Shown one piece after another: positions 1-7,638 of a DNA stretch of 64,000 bases. Within the stretch, counting starts at the first letter, position 1. Each line of letters starts with the position of its first letter. The notes beneath the pieces were generated by a model that searched no databases, was not told the origin of the DNA, and saw only the letters and a list, made by a program, of their open reading frames with translations. This DNA comes from Rapidithrix thailandica (GTDB lineage Bacteria > Bacteroidota > Bacteroidia > Cytophagales > Flammeovirgaceae): contig NZ_JBDKWZ010000005.1 of the NCBI RefSeq assembly GCF_039710355.1, forward strand, positions 1 through 64,000. The letters run 5' to 3'. Made by a program: the position numbers and the translations under genes.

Positions 1-76
1 TTCCGAACAGAGAAGTTAAGCCCTGTCGCGCTGATGGTACTGCCGTAACAGGTGGGAGAGTAAGTCATCGCCAGTC
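1..76 (+). rRNA. rrf: 5S ribosomal RNA, 3' part (cut by window start)
   Basis: The first bases match the conserved 3' two thirds of bacterial 5S rRNA, with the CCGAACAG..GAAGTTAAG core followed by the GGTACTGC..GGTGGGAGAGTA helix region. The 5' part lies outside the window. The 3' boundary near base 76 is estimated. A strong terminator follows, so this is probably the end of an rRNA operon. Confidence 0.93.
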
Positions 77-90
77 TTGTCTTTTTTTAC

Positions 91-122
91 AGCAGCCTAT
101 CTCAAGATAGGCTGCTTTTTTT
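91..122 (+). terminator. Rho-independent terminator after 5S rRNA
   Basis: AGCAGCCTAT pairs with ATAGGCTGCT across a short loop and is followed by a run of about nine T. It lies 15 bases after the 5S gene and would end the rRNA operon transcript. Confidence 0.9.
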
Positions 123-134
123 TGTGCTATATTC

Positions 135-142
135 TATCTTTG
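135..142 (+). promoter_or_regulatory. Candidate -7 box (TATCTTTG) for the fRMsr gene
   Basis: TATCTTTG fits the Bacteroidota -7 consensus TAnnTTTG. It ends only 4 bases before the ATG at 147, so a transcript started from it would have almost no leader. No TTG -33 element sits at the usual spacing; CTG at 112-114 is the nearest. Read-through from the rRNA operon is the alternative. Confidence 0.45.
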
Positions 143-146
143 CTTT

Positions 147-632
147 ATGGCTGAAGAAATTCATAGTATCGAAGGTTCGAAAAGTGAACGATATGCTTCC
201 TTGAACCAACAGATTGACGCACTCCTTTCCGTAGAAAGCGATTTGATTGCTAACCTGGCAAATACGGCAGCTGCTCTTAAAACAATGTTTGACTTTTTGT
301 GGGTTGGCTTTTACTTGGTTAAAGAGGAAGAATTGGTGTTAGGCCCTTTCCAAGGACCAGTAGCTTGTACAAGAATTGCAAAGGGCAAAGGAGTGTGTGG
401 AAACGCCTGGAAAGAAGACGTTATTTACTTAGTGGAGGATGTAGACGCTTTCCCGGGACATATTGCATGCAGCTCCTTATCGAAATCAGAAATTGTATTG
501 CCTGTTCATAACCAGGAAGGAAAAGTGATTGGAGTATTGGATATAGACAGCGATAAACGTGCTGATTTTGACGAAACGGATCAAAAATATCTCACCGAAT
601 TGGTAGAAATTCTGGAGAAGAATCTAAAGTAA
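147..632 (+). CDS. msrC: Free methionine-(R)-sulfoxide reductase (GAF domain)
   Basis: This 161-residue protein is a single GAF domain of the fRMsr (YebR) family, which reduces free methionine-R-sulfoxide in the cytoplasm using thioredoxin. Three cysteines lie at residues 74, 84 and 108. Their spacing (10 and 24) equals that of Cys84, Cys94 and Cys118 in the E. coli enzyme, where they form the catalytic and resolving set. The motifs GPVACTRI, GVCGNAW and FPGHIACSS are typical of the family and the length is normal. The gene follows the rRNA terminator and is convergent with gcvP. The ATG was chosen because it gives a full-length family member, although a promoter-like box ends 4 bases upstream of it. 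Confidence 0.92.
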   Translation: MAEEIHSIEGSKSERYASLNQQIDALLSVESDLIANLANTAAALKTMFDFLWVGFYLVKEEELVLGPFQGPVACTRIAKGKGVCGNAWKEDVIYLVEDVDAFPGHIACSSLSKSEIVLPVHNQEGKVIGVLDIDSDKRADFDETDQKYLTELVEILEKNLK

Positions 633-718
633 TGCATGGACTAAGAAGCGAGTAAGGTGTTATTTTATGCTTCCGGCCAACTATGGCTTTAGACGGTAAT
701 CTTATAAAGAATAATAAA

Positions 719-750
719 TAAAAAAGGGTCCCGAAAGAGACCCTTTTTCT
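719..750. terminator. Bidirectional terminator between msrC and gcvP
   Basis: AAAAAGGGTC at 721-730 pairs with GACCCTTTTT at 739-748 around an 8-base loop. A- and T-runs flank it on both sides, so it can serve both convergent genes. It is closest to the gcvP stop codon. Confidence 0.85.
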
Positions 751-770
751 ATGAATAAGCATGTGTATTA

Positions 771-3674
771 TTACTGTGTTACTTCTTCTTCTTCAATGTA
801 TTCTTCCACAGGCAAACAGCTACACACCAAGTTACGGTCTCCGTAGGCATTGTCAACCCTTCTGACAGAAGGCCAGAATTTTCTTTCTTTTACAAATGCC
901 AACGGATATACAGCTTGCTCGATACTGTAGGGATAATCCCATTCTCCCGTAGTAGCCATTGTAGCCGTATGTGGCGCATTTTTCAAAACATTGTTTTGTG
1001 CATCGGCTTTGCCGTCTATCACTTCTTGAATTTCTTTACGGATAGAGATCAAAGTGTCACAGAAACGGTCCAGTTCTTCTTTTGATTCACTTTCGGTAGG
1101 TTCTATCATCAAGGTGCCCGGTACCGGGAATGAAACCGTAGGTGCATGGTAGCCATAGTCCATCAAGCGCTTGGCAATGTCTTCTACCTCTACTCCATGT
1201 TTCTTAAACTCTCTGCAATCCACAATCATCTCATGAGCACAACGATTGTTCTTTCCGGTATAAAGAATCGGGAAGTGTTTGCTCAATTGCTCTTTGAGAT
1301 AGTTCGCGTTCAGGATAGCGGTTTTGGTAGCATTTTCCAATCCCTCAGTTCCCATCATGGCGATGTATGCATAAGAGATTCCCAAAATGCTGGCGCTTCC
1401 CCAAGGGGCTGCAGACACAGCAGAACTGGCACCTCCATTGATATCTACTACAGGGTGGTTTGGCAAGTAAGGAGCCAACTCCTTGGTTACACCAATCGGG
1501 CCCATCCCTGGTCCGCCTCCGCCGTGAGGAATACAGAAGGTTTTATGTAAGTTCAAGTGACAAACGTCTGCTCCGATGAACCCGGGATTGGTCAGGCCTA
1601 CTTGTGCATTCAGGTTGGCTCCATCCATATATACCCTACCTCCGTTGTCATGGGTAATCTTACAGATTTCCATAATGGCTTCTTCAAATACACCGTGGGT
1701 AGAAGGATAAGTGACGAGCAATGCCGCCAGGTTTTCCTGATGTTGCTCTGCCTTTTCTTTCAGATCTGTTACATCAATATTACCGTGTTCATCGCATTTT
1801 ACAATCACCACTTTCATACCGGCCATAATCGCACTGGCAGGGTTGGTCCCATGAGCTGATGACGGAATCAAAGCAACGTTACGGTGTGCTTGACCTTGGG
1901 CTTTAAAGAAGTCCCGGATGGTCATCAAACCGGCATATTCTCCTTGTGCTCCGGAGTTCGGCTGTAGGGATACGGCATCAAATCCGGTAATTTCACACAA
2001 GAAGTTTTCGAAGTTTTTAAACAACTCGGCATATCCTTCCGCTTGATCTACAGGAACGAAGGGGTGTAATTGCCCGAACTCAGGCCAGGTAATAGGAATC
2101 ATTTCCGTGGTAGCATTCAACTTCATGGTGCATGAACCCAAAGAGATCATGGAATGTACCAATGACAAGTCCTTATTTTCTAATCTTTTCAAATAGCGTA
2201 ATAACTCGTGCTCTGTCCGGTATTTGTGGAAAGAGGGGTGGCTCAGGTAGTCCGACTTTCTCGCAATAGTTTGTGGGATAGCCAACTCGATGTTTTCCGC
2301 CAAGGTTGCTACATCTACTTGAGTGTTCAGGCCTAAGGCTTTTTCGAAAATAGCTACAATCTGTGCTACATCTGCTACCGTAGTCGTTTCATCCAGAGCA
2401 ATACCGATCTGACTATCACCGATATAGCGGAAGTTGATTTCTTGCGCTAAGGCTTCTTCTTTTACTTTTTGTTGGTTTTCAGAAGATTGAACAGCAATAG
2501 TAAGCGTATCAAAGAATACTTTGTTTTCAAGGCTAAGCCCGGCTTTGCTAAGACTATCAGCCAATAACTTACTCAGGCCGTGTACGCGAAGACCGATATT
2601 TTTTAAGCCCTCAGGACCGTGATATACCGCATAGGCAGCAGAGATGACGGCAAGTAATACCTGTGCGGTACAAATGTTGGAGGTAGCACGCTCTCTTTTG
2701 ATGTGTTGCTCACGGGTTTGAAGAGCCATCCGGTAAGCCGTATTGCCTTCGGCATCCTTAGATACTCCGATGATTCTACCTGGGATCAATCGCTTGAACT
2801 CGTCTTTCGTAGCAAAATAGGCTGCGTGAGGTCCGCCATATCCCATGGGTACCCCAAGACGTTGAGTAGTACCTACTACTGCATCGGCTCCCATTTCCCC
2901 CGGAGGAGTCAAGAGCGTCAAACTCAAGATATCCGCTGCTACGGCAACTTTTACATTGTTATCATGCGCTTTGCTTATCAAATCTGTGTAATCTACTACT
3001 TCTCCGTTTACTTCCGGATATTGTAGTAATACTCCAAACAGATTTTCATCCGTAAGAGCTAAGGTAGTATAATCACCCACCTCCAATTCTACACCGATTG
3101 GCTCGCAGCGGGTTTTTAAAATATCAATAGTTTGAGGGAGACAAGTATCCGCAACGAAAAATTTATTCGCCGTTTTCTTGTCTTTTTTGCGGGTGGCCCG
3201 GAACATACTCATTGCCTCGGCTGCGGCTGTTCCTTCATCCAGTAGAGAGGCATTGGCGATTTCCATGCCCGTCAGGTCCGAAATCAGGGTTTGGAAGTTT
3301 AACAACATTTCCAATCTTCCCTGAGCAATTTCGGCCTGGTAAGGCGTATAAGCTGTGTACCATCCGGGATTTTCCAAAATATTGCGGACAATCACATTCG
3401 GAGTGATACAGTTATGGTAGCCTAAGCCGATATAAGATTTAAATAGTTTATTTTTTACAGCGAGAGCTTTAAACTCTTTGAGAAAGTCAAACTCAGTCTT
3501 AGCTTCTGGCAGGTTAAGCCTTTTCTTCAGACGGATATTTTGTGGGATAGTCTCTTCGATCAGTTGATCCAAAGAATCTGCTTTTACCACTTTTAGCATT
3601 TCGGAGAGCTGAGCTCCTGACACACTGTTGTGCCTGGTCTCAAACTTTTCAAAATTGTTTAAGTTGATTTTCAT
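771..3674 (-). CDS. gcvP: Glycine dehydrogenase (decarboxylating), P protein
   Basis: This 967-residue protein is the single-chain P protein of the glycine cleavage system. It decarboxylates glycine with pyridoxal phosphate and passes the aminomethyl group to the lipoyl H protein. It has the two homologous halves of the family. The PLP-binding lysine is Lys711 in HLNLHKTFC, followed by the glycine-rich HGGGGPGMGP. Other family blocks are SLGSCTMKLN, SSAHGTNPASA and the C-terminal EWDYPYSIEQA. The length is as expected for fused-chain GcvP. The H and T proteins are not in this window. The gene appears monocistronic, with a good terminator after it. Confidence 0.98.
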   Translation of the reverse strand: MKINLNNFEKFETRHNSVSGAQLSEMLKVVKADSLDQLIEETIPQNIRLKKRLNLPEAKTEFDFLKEFKALAVKNKLFKSYIGLGYHNCITPNVIVRNILENPGWYTAYTPYQAEIAQGRLEMLLNFQTLISDLTGMEIANASLLDEGTAAAEAMSMFRATRKKDKKTANKFFVADTCLPQTIDILKTRCEPIGVELEVGDYTTLALTDENLFGVLLQYPEVNGEVVDYTDLISKAHDNNVKVAVAADILSLTLLTPPGEMGADAVVGTTQRLGVPMGYGGPHAAYFATKDEFKRLIPGRIIGVSKDAEGNTAYRMALQTREQHIKRERATSNICTAQVLLAVISAAYAVYHGPEGLKNIGLRVHGLSKLLADSLSKAGLSLENKVFFDTLTIAVQSSENQQKVKEEALAQEINFRYIGDSQIGIALDETTTVADVAQIVAIFEKALGLNTQVDVATLAENIELAIPQTIARKSDYLSHPSFHKYRTEHELLRYLKRLENKDLSLVHSMISLGSCTMKLNATTEMIPITWPEFGQLHPFVPVDQAEGYAELFKNFENFLCEITGFDAVSLQPNSGAQGEYAGLMTIRDFFKAQGQAHRNVALIPSSAHGTNPASAIMAGMKVVIVKCDEHGNIDVTDLKEKAEQHQENLAALLVTYPSTHGVFEEAIMEICKITHDNGGRVYMDGANLNAQVGLTNPGFIGADVCHLNLHKTFCIPHGGGGPGMGPIGVTKELAPYLPNHPVVDINGGASSAVSAAPWGSASILGISYAYIAMMGTEGLENATKTAILNANYLKEQLSKHFPILYTGKNNRCAHEMIVDCREFKKHGVEVEDIAKRLMDYGYHAPTVSFPVPGTLMIEPTESESKEELDRFCDTLISIRKEIQEVIDGKADAQNNVLKNAPHTATMATTGEWDYPYSIEQAVYPLAFVKERKFWPSVRRVDNAYGDRNLVCSCLPVEEYIEEEEVTQ

Positions 3675-3750
3675 GTATTTATTTTAATTATAGTTCATTG
3701 AATACTATTTCAAGTAATCAAGTCCGGTTGAGAAAAGTCCAGATGCTTTG

Positions 3751-4311
3751 TTAGTTATTATAGGTCGTCATGGTGCGTTGTATGCCAATACTGGCAAAAG
3801 ACAATACCATGTCACAAGATTTTTCAATGAAAATCTCAAGCTCTTCTTGCTCCTTTTTGTCAAAATCACCCAACACATAATCAATCTGTTTCCCTTTGGA
3901 AAAGCTATCGCCAATGCCAAACCTCAAGCGGGGGTATTTGTTATTGCCCAGTAATTCTTGAATGTTTTTCAGTCCGTTGTGCCCGGCATCCGATCCTTTT
4001 GCCCGCATACGCAGTGTACCGAAAGGCAAGGCCAGGTCGTCTACTAATACCAGAAGGTTGTCTTGAGGGATTTTTAATTGATTCATCCAGTGGCGAACAG
4101 CCTTCCCACTGAGATTCATATAAGTAGTAGGTTTGATCAAATGAATAGATCGTCCTTTGTGTTTGAATTCCGTGACAAAGGCCTGTCGCTCGCTTTCAAA
4201 AGTACACTTAAATTTTTCGGCTAACCGGTCAGCAATCATAAATCCGATATTATGCCGGGTGTTAGCATATTCTGCTCCGATATTGCCTAATCCAACTACT
4301 AAATATTTCAT
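3751..4311 (-). CDS. pth: Peptidyl-tRNA hydrolase
   Basis: This enzyme frees tRNA from peptidyl-tRNA released by stalled ribosomes and recycles it for translation. The 186-residue protein begins MKYLVVGLGNIG and carries the catalytic His20 and substrate-contacting Asn10 in GLGN..NTRHNIGF. TYMNLSGKAV, LVLVDDLALPFG and KGSDAGHNGLKNI are also present. The frame is open further upstream to 4425, but I start at 4311 because the family begins here and a TATCTTTG box lies at 4347-4340, downstream of the longer start. The C-terminal half shows the usual RLRFGIG block. It lies 76 bases upstream of gcvP on the same strand. Confidence 0.95.
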   Translation of the reverse strand: MKYLVVGLGNIGAEYANTRHNIGFMIADRLAEKFKCTFESERQAFVTEFKHKGRSIHLIKPTTYMNLSGKAVRHWMNQLKIPQDNLLVLVDDLALPFGTLRMRAKGSDAGHNGLKNIQELLGNNKYPRLRFGIGDSFSKGKQIDYVLGDFDKKEQEELEIFIEKSCDMVLSFASIGIQRTMTTYNN

Positions 4312-4339
4312 TACTGTTAATCCGCTTGAAATTTTGCTG

Positions 4340-4347
4340 CAAAGATA
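4340..4347 (-). promoter_or_regulatory. Candidate -7 box of pth
   Basis: The minus strand reads TATCTTTG, a full match to TAnnTTTG, about 29 bases upstream of the pth ATG. It implies a leader of about 25 bases and rules against the longer pth start. No clear -33 element was found. Confidence 0.5.
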
Positions 4348-4546
4348 GTTACAGAAGTGGAGAATCCGTATAAGTGTCAACGATTTAGCAGAATTTAGCC
4401 GATGAAGAAAGTTCGGAAAATCCACAAAATCCGGATCAAAGAAGCGAATACAGAGGCTTGATCCAACGTTTCAACGGGCTTATTTTGAACTTACAGCTTT
4501 CTTGCCTTGAAATAAAAAGCTTTTCAACAATTTTAATTACCTTTCT

Positions 4547-4569
4547 ATGGTAATTTACCATTATTTTTG
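4547..4569 (+). promoter_or_regulatory. Perfect 15-bp palindrome abutting a -7 box
   Basis: ATGGTAATTTACCAT (4547-4561) is a palindrome with 7-bp arms around one base. The next bases, 4562-4569, read TATTTTTG, a TAnnTTTG match. The site lies 75 bases upstream of the universal stress gene, in the region shared with the divergent pth gene. Its form and position suggest an operator for a dimeric regulator; the regulator is unknown. Confidence 0.5.
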
Positions 4570-4643
4570 CAGGCTTATTCTCAGACTAACTTGCTTACAT
4601 TTTTTATTCATTGATAAGTGTACTATAACATTCCTTTAATCTC

Positions 4644-5579
4644 ATGAAAGACCACAATATGTATGAGCTAAAAAGACTAATGGTGGGACTGGATTTTTCA
4701 GATACGGATGCTTCTATCATTAAGTATATTGAGCTGATGGCTCCGTATTTTAAACCGGAAAAAATATACTTTACCTATATCGATACCAACCTGGACCTGC
4801 CAGAAGAAATTAAACAAGAGCTGTATGGTGGTACCGTTCCCTACGATGAGTACCTACGTACACAAATGGAAGAAAATGTGAAAAAAAACTTCCCCTCGTA
4901 TCATGCTTATGATATAGAATTTATCATTTTGGAAGGTTCGCGTTTATCTACCTTGGTTAAATGGTCGAAGGTGAAAAATATCGACCTAATTGTGATCGGT
5001 AGAAAAAGCTCGGATAAAAGTAGCGGAAGCTTTTTGGCCCGGATTGCCCGGAGGGCGAACTGTTCCGTTTTAATCGTTCCGGAGTTGACGGACTATACTT
5101 TTGAAGGCATTTCTTTTTGTACGGACTTTTCGGAAAGTTCCCGGTTTGCCGCCCAAAAGGCCATCAATCTGGCCCGGGAAGTAGGAGATACCAAAGTGTA
5201 TTGTCATCATGTATATTCGGTGCCTACAGGGTATCATGTGTCGGGGAAATCACTCCGGGGCTATGCCAAAATCATGAAAGACCATGCTACCAAAAAATTT
5301 GAGGTATTTGTAAAGTCCTTGAATGCCGAAGGGGTTGAAATCGTACCGGTTTTTACCTTGGATTCCAAAGGAAGACCGGCCAAATTGATTTTGGAAGCGG
5401 CAGAAAACGTAAAGTCGCATTTGGTCGCGGTGAGTTCCAGAGGCAGAACCACGGCAGCCTCTATCTTTTTAGGAAGCTTTGCCGAAAAGATGGTGATTGT
5501 CAGCGAAAAGACCCCCTTGCTTGTAGGTAAACCCAAAGGAGAGGCATTGGGAATTATCGGTGCATTACGATCTTTATAA
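4644..5579 (+). CDS. Universal stress protein, tandem UspA domains
   Basis: This 311-residue cytoplasmic protein has two UspA-type nucleotide-binding domains, about residues 5-150 and 155-300. The first starts RLMVGLDFSDTD and contains DLIVIGRKSS. The second starts GISFCTDFSESSRFA and ends with the ATP-loop pattern G-x9-GS in GRTTAASIFLGS followed by TPLLVGKP. Domain 1 has a less regular loop than domain 2, so only domain 2 may bind ATP in the standard way. Tandem Usp proteins are common in Bacteroidota and linked to stress survival; the exact role is not known. ATG at 4644 or 4659 could be the start. A candidate operator and promoter lie upstream. Confidence 0.9.
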   Translation: MKDHNMYELKRLMVGLDFSDTDASIIKYIELMAPYFKPEKIYFTYIDTNLDLPEEIKQELYGGTVPYDEYLRTQMEENVKKNFPSYHAYDIEFIILEGSRLSTLVKWSKVKNIDLIVIGRKSSDKSSGSFLARIARRANCSVLIVPELTDYTFEGISFCTDFSESSRFAAQKAINLAREVGDTKVYCHHVYSVPTGYHVSGKSLRGYAKIMKDHATKKFEVFVKSLNAEGVEIVPVFTLDSKGRPAKLILEAAENVKSHLVAVSSRGRTTAASIFLGSFAEKMVIVSEKTPLLVGKPKGEALGIIGALRSL

Positions 5580-5611
5580 AACAAGGATGGTGGGCCAATA
5601 TTTCTAGTTAA

Positions 5612-5642
5612 GAACGCCAGGTATATGAAATGCCTGGCGTTC
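5612..5642. terminator. Hairpin between convergent genes
   Basis: GAACGCCAGG pairs perfectly with CCTGGCGTTC over an 11-base loop, midway between the stop codons of the Usp gene (5579) and the hydrolase-OsmC gene (5666). No T-run follows on either strand, so it may act as a shared mRNA 3' end stabiliser or a weak terminator. Confidence 0.55.
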
Positions 5643-5665
5643 ATAGTGGCTGCGAAAGAGATACT

Positions 5666-6880
5666 TTATTTTTTTAGAGCGGTATTGATTTTAATATCGG
5701 AAGTTAAGGTTTTATGTACCGGACAGCGATTGGCAATTTCCAATAATTTCTCTTTCTGTTCCTCGGTAAGATTGCCATACAACTCGATTTCCCGGTCGAT
5801 AAAATCCAACTTACCATCTTTATGTTTGCTTTGTAAGCCCTCACAGTCCTGAGTGTGGATACGGTTGTGCTCCAAGTGTACCCGCACTTCTTCCAAGTCC
5901 CATTTTTTCAAATTGGCATATATACGTAAAGTCATTCCGGTACAAGTACCCAAGGCCGCTACCAACAAATCATAAGGGGTAGGCCCCAGGTTATTGCCTC
6001 CTACCGATTCGGGCTCATCAGCCAGAAAGCCGTGAGTACCCGCCCGTACTTCCGTGGTAAACTCTTGTTGTGTGCGGATCACCACTTGTTTGTTAGTGGC
6101 CAAAGGTTCAATGGTGGGCCATTGCACATAACGCTTGGCCCAAGTAGCAATAACCTCACCCACATACAGAGCATCCAGTTTTTTGCTTAGCAAGTGATTG
6201 GCTCCATCCAGGGATAAGTAACTTTTAGGATGTTGGGCAGCTTTGTAAATTTTGGTGGCGTTATCAATACTGACAATTTCATCCTGAGGAGAGTGTAAGA
6301 CCAATAAAGCGGCATCCAGATTCTGAATGGGATGATGAGAGTGCACCGTTTGTAAATCATCCAGAAATTTCTTTTTCAAAAAGAAAGGCCTGCCCCCAAT
6401 GTTCACTTTTGCTTTACCTTGTTCACGCAACTCGTCCAATTGATCGCTAAACAAGTGTGTGACATGTTCCGGGTCAAAGGGAGCGCCAATGGTAGCTACG
6501 GCCAATGCACTGGAAATTTGATGGGCTGTAAGCAACACAGCAGCACCTCCGAAGGAATGTCCGATCAAAAGAGCAGGAGCTTTGTATTCTTTTTTTAAAA
6601 AATCAGCGGCAGCCAAAAGGTCTTCCATATTACTTCCGATACTGGTTTCGGCAAAGTCTCCTTCACTTTCTCCCAACCCGGTGAAGTCAAACCGCAATAC
6701 ACCCAAACCTTGAGTCGTCATTGCCCGACTGATATGCTTAATAGCATTCAGGTTTTTATCACAGGTAAAGCAATGAGCAAACAGTGCAAAGTTGTGGGCT
6801 TGGCCGTCAGCGGGTAATTCCAGTTTTGCAGAAAGCATGGCTCCACTTTTATTGGGAAAAGAGATATCTAATGTTCGCAT
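5666..6880 (-). CDS. Bifunctional alpha/beta-hydrolase / OsmC-like protein
   Basis: This 404-residue protein is a fusion. Residues 1-250 form an alpha/beta-hydrolase with nucleophile Ser109 in GHSFGG, and probable triad partners Asp200 (SPQDEI) and His229 (GANHL). Residues 265-404 form an OsmC/Ohr-like domain with the peroxidatic-type Cys313 (ALGTCTGM) and Cys386 (ANRCPVHK). OsmC proteins reduce organic hydroperoxides, so the fusion may release and detoxify peroxidised acyl groups; that coupling is inference. The same fusion is known in other bacteria. No frameshift joins the halves; the reading frame runs through. It is convergent with the Usp gene. Confidence 0.92.
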   Translation of the reverse strand: MRTLDISFPNKSGAMLSAKLELPADGQAHNFALFAHCFTCDKNLNAIKHISRAMTTQGLGVLRFDFTGLGESEGDFAETSIGSNMEDLLAAADFLKKEYKAPALLIGHSFGGAAVLLTAHQISSALAVATIGAPFDPEHVTHLFSDQLDELREQGKAKVNIGGRPFFLKKKFLDDLQTVHSHHPIQNLDAALLVLHSPQDEIVSIDNATKIYKAAQHPKSYLSLDGANHLLSKKLDALYVGEVIATWAKRYVQWPTIEPLATNKQVVIRTQQEFTTEVRAGTHGFLADEPESVGGNNLGPTPYDLLVAALGTCTGMTLRIYANLKKWDLEEVRVHLEHNRIHTQDCEGLQSKHKDGKLDFIDREIELYGNLTEEQKEKLLEIANRCPVHKTLTSDIKINTALKK

Positions 6881-7078
6881 GGTATTTAAGGATTAAAGAA
6901 TGAAAGAAGTGAAGAAAACGGGGATAGTTGTAATATTTCAAGGGCTTTGGTTGGGTGCAACAAGCCGGCTGGTATGCCAGGTACTAAGATTCAGCAACCC
7001 CCGTAACAGGTGGTTTTCAGTAAGAGATACCCTGAAAATACATCAAGATAAAATCCAAATATCTCCTTAAATGGGATC
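6881..7078. other. Gene-poor gap between osmC-hydrolase and pheS, first part
   Basis: I see no gene of credible length here. The stretch contains GGTACTAAGATTCAGC near 6980, which recalls the SAM-I riboswitch 3' core, but the remaining core is missing. TTTTCA and TGAAAA near 7014-7037 could form a weak stem. Together with 7199-7530 this makes up most of a 758-base gap. Confidence 0.5.
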
Positions 7079-7198
7079 AAAACCGGCTCACTAAGGCACT
7101 TTTTGAAAAGAATAGCCAAAGCTATTGTTGAAAAAAGTAACACAGAGGAGGCGTTTTTGAAACATTTTTTAGGAAAAAGAAAAAGGTTAATTCACTTC
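7079..7198 (+). repeat. Dispersed 120-bp repeat, copy A
   Basis: This block aligns without gaps to the reverse complement of 35221-35340, with 8 differences in 120 positions by my count. Both copies begin AAAACCGGCTCA and end TTAATTCACTTC. Each lies in a gene-free gap. No inverted terminal repeats or target duplications were recognised, so it may be a relic of a mobile element or a family of intergenic repeats. A short open frame crosses it, but several differences change the amino acid. Confidence 0.85.
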
Positions 7199-7577
7199 AA
7201 TATAAAAAATCTTTGAGAGGAAATCAGAAGGATTACAGGGAAAAATCAACTGAAGTGAAACGGAATATCCATTCCTATACCCAACTTATGAAAATTCATG
7301 ATAATTGGTATGACGAGCCTATGCGACAGGTACAATGGTGCGAAGTTGCCAAGGCTCCTGTCTATTCTATTTTATATCAAAAACTATATTTTTTCCTCTA
7401 AACTCATTTTTAAAGAACTCTTGAAGAAGGCATTTTGCTGTCAAAAACGAATTTTAAACCTACGCTACTTCATGATAATCTGTGAGAAAATCATTAATTT
7501 CGCAATCCTTTGAATATGTTTAACTTTTGTAACGGGAGGGATTCCCAGCAAGTGAAGAGCTACGGTAAACGACTCCG

Positions 7578-7604
7578 GTTTCAACCTGGAAGTTGCGTTG
7601 AAAC
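7578..7604 (+). promoter_or_regulatory. Hairpin in the pheS leader
   Basis: GTTTCAAC (7578-7585) pairs perfectly with GTTGAAAC (7597-7604). The CAAC in the 5' arm could instead pair with the nearer GTTG at 7592-7595, so two alternative folds exist. It lies 34 bases before the pheS ATG. The box TAATTTCG at 7495-7502 resembles a -7 element and would give a structured leader of about 130 bases. Confidence 0.45.
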
Positions 7605-7638
7605 ATACTCTTAAATCGCGGAAAACTCAAAGAATCTT

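Noticed and set aside
4312..4425. Longer start for pth
   Set aside because: The extra 38 codons do not match the family, and a -7 box lies between the two starts.
6900..7040. SAM-I riboswitch-like string GGTACTAAGATTCAGC with an upstream GCAAC
   Set aside because: The GGCCC..GATGA core and the paired P1 arms of SAM-I are not there, and no methionine or SAM gene follows.
7213..7401. 62-codon frame in the gap before pheS
   Set aside because: It begins with TTG, is short, and shows no domain or conserved neighbour.
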